A DNA stretch of 64,000 nt from Chromera velia (Eukaryota; Sar; Chromeraceae): assembly GCA_018398765.1 (NCBI GenBank), contig JAHBMJ010001768.1, forward strand, positions 73,895 to 137,894, written 5' to 3'. Below, piece after piece: positions 63,764 to 64,000 of this stretch (its first letter is position 1; every line of letters begins with the position of its first letter). A program made the translations under genes and the position numbers. Under the pieces are notes generated by a model. That model searched no databases. It saw only the letters and a program-made list of their open reading frames with translations, and was not told the DNA's origin.

Positions 63764-64000
63764 TCTCTCTCTCTCTCTCTCTCATGTTTGTTCATGGTAA
63801 TTTTGGTCCATATCGTTTTTGGCCCACCCTTGGTTAGTGATCTGTTTCTGTATGACCTTTTGTGCTCATGTGTTCTCTTTCCGCCTTTTCCCTTTTGGCG
63901 CTCGAGCCTGTCTGGGAGGCCCTCGGGACTTGTGCTTCATTATGAAGTCCATCCCTTTGTGTGTGATCGACAAACCACAATAATCAATGATTTATCATAA

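Overview
The window is eukaryotic nuclear DNA. The coding regions are broken into many short exons by GT-AG introns, and exon phases join consistently across introns. Stop codons follow the standard code. Simple repeats are very abundant. I read seven genes or gene parts, about 66 introns by my own splice modelling, three N-gaps and one decayed retroelement. The gene set is a flagellar dynein-2 intermediate chain, a chlorophyllase-like esterase, a PHS-type phosphate transporter, a four-domain Ca-type channel and CCR4-NOT subunit 11. With the intron and repeat style it fits a photosynthetic, flagellated alga-like protist. A chromerid such as Chromera velia is my best guess, by inference only.

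Layout. 1-621: the 3' end of an unknown + strand gene. 2844-7014 (-): a coiled-coil, Arg/Ser/Pro-rich protein of about 684 aa in six exons. 7959-23641 (+): a WDR60/DYNC2I1 homologue in about 26 exons. 24418-33055 (-): CNOT11 in 13 exons, 508 aa. 34171-38027 (+): a chlorophyllase-like hydrolase in four exons, 609 aa. 39183-42199 (+): a phosphate transporter in three exons, 540 aa. 45125-47016 (+): a broken non-LTR retroelement (reverse transcriptase, CCHC, restriction-like endonuclease). 48285-49455 (-): an ETHE1/Blh-type persulfide dioxygenase in two exons, 286 aa. 50079 to beyond the window (+): the channel, with domains I-III complete and domain IV begun.

Three gene pairs are head to head (2844-7014/7959; 33055/34171; 49455/50079), with spacers of about 0.6-1.1 kb that hold GC-rich tracts in two cases. 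AT-rich islands occur only outside genes. One fills the whole space between the converging stop codons of WDR60 and CNOT11.

The most unusual structure is at the introns. (1) About 29 of 66 modelled 5' splice sites are GTCAGT/GTCGGT/GTCTGT-like, with C at +3. (2) Tetranucleotide arrays start exactly at many donors as (GTCA)n, (GTGA)n or (GTCT)n in the sense strand, while arrays in the acceptor half read (CTGA)n or (CTCA)n, which resemble branch-point motifs. (3) Exon-intron junctions themselves are duplicated or triplicated locally at ten or so sites. Together these suggest splice signals being copied and expanded in place, giving many decoy splice sites.
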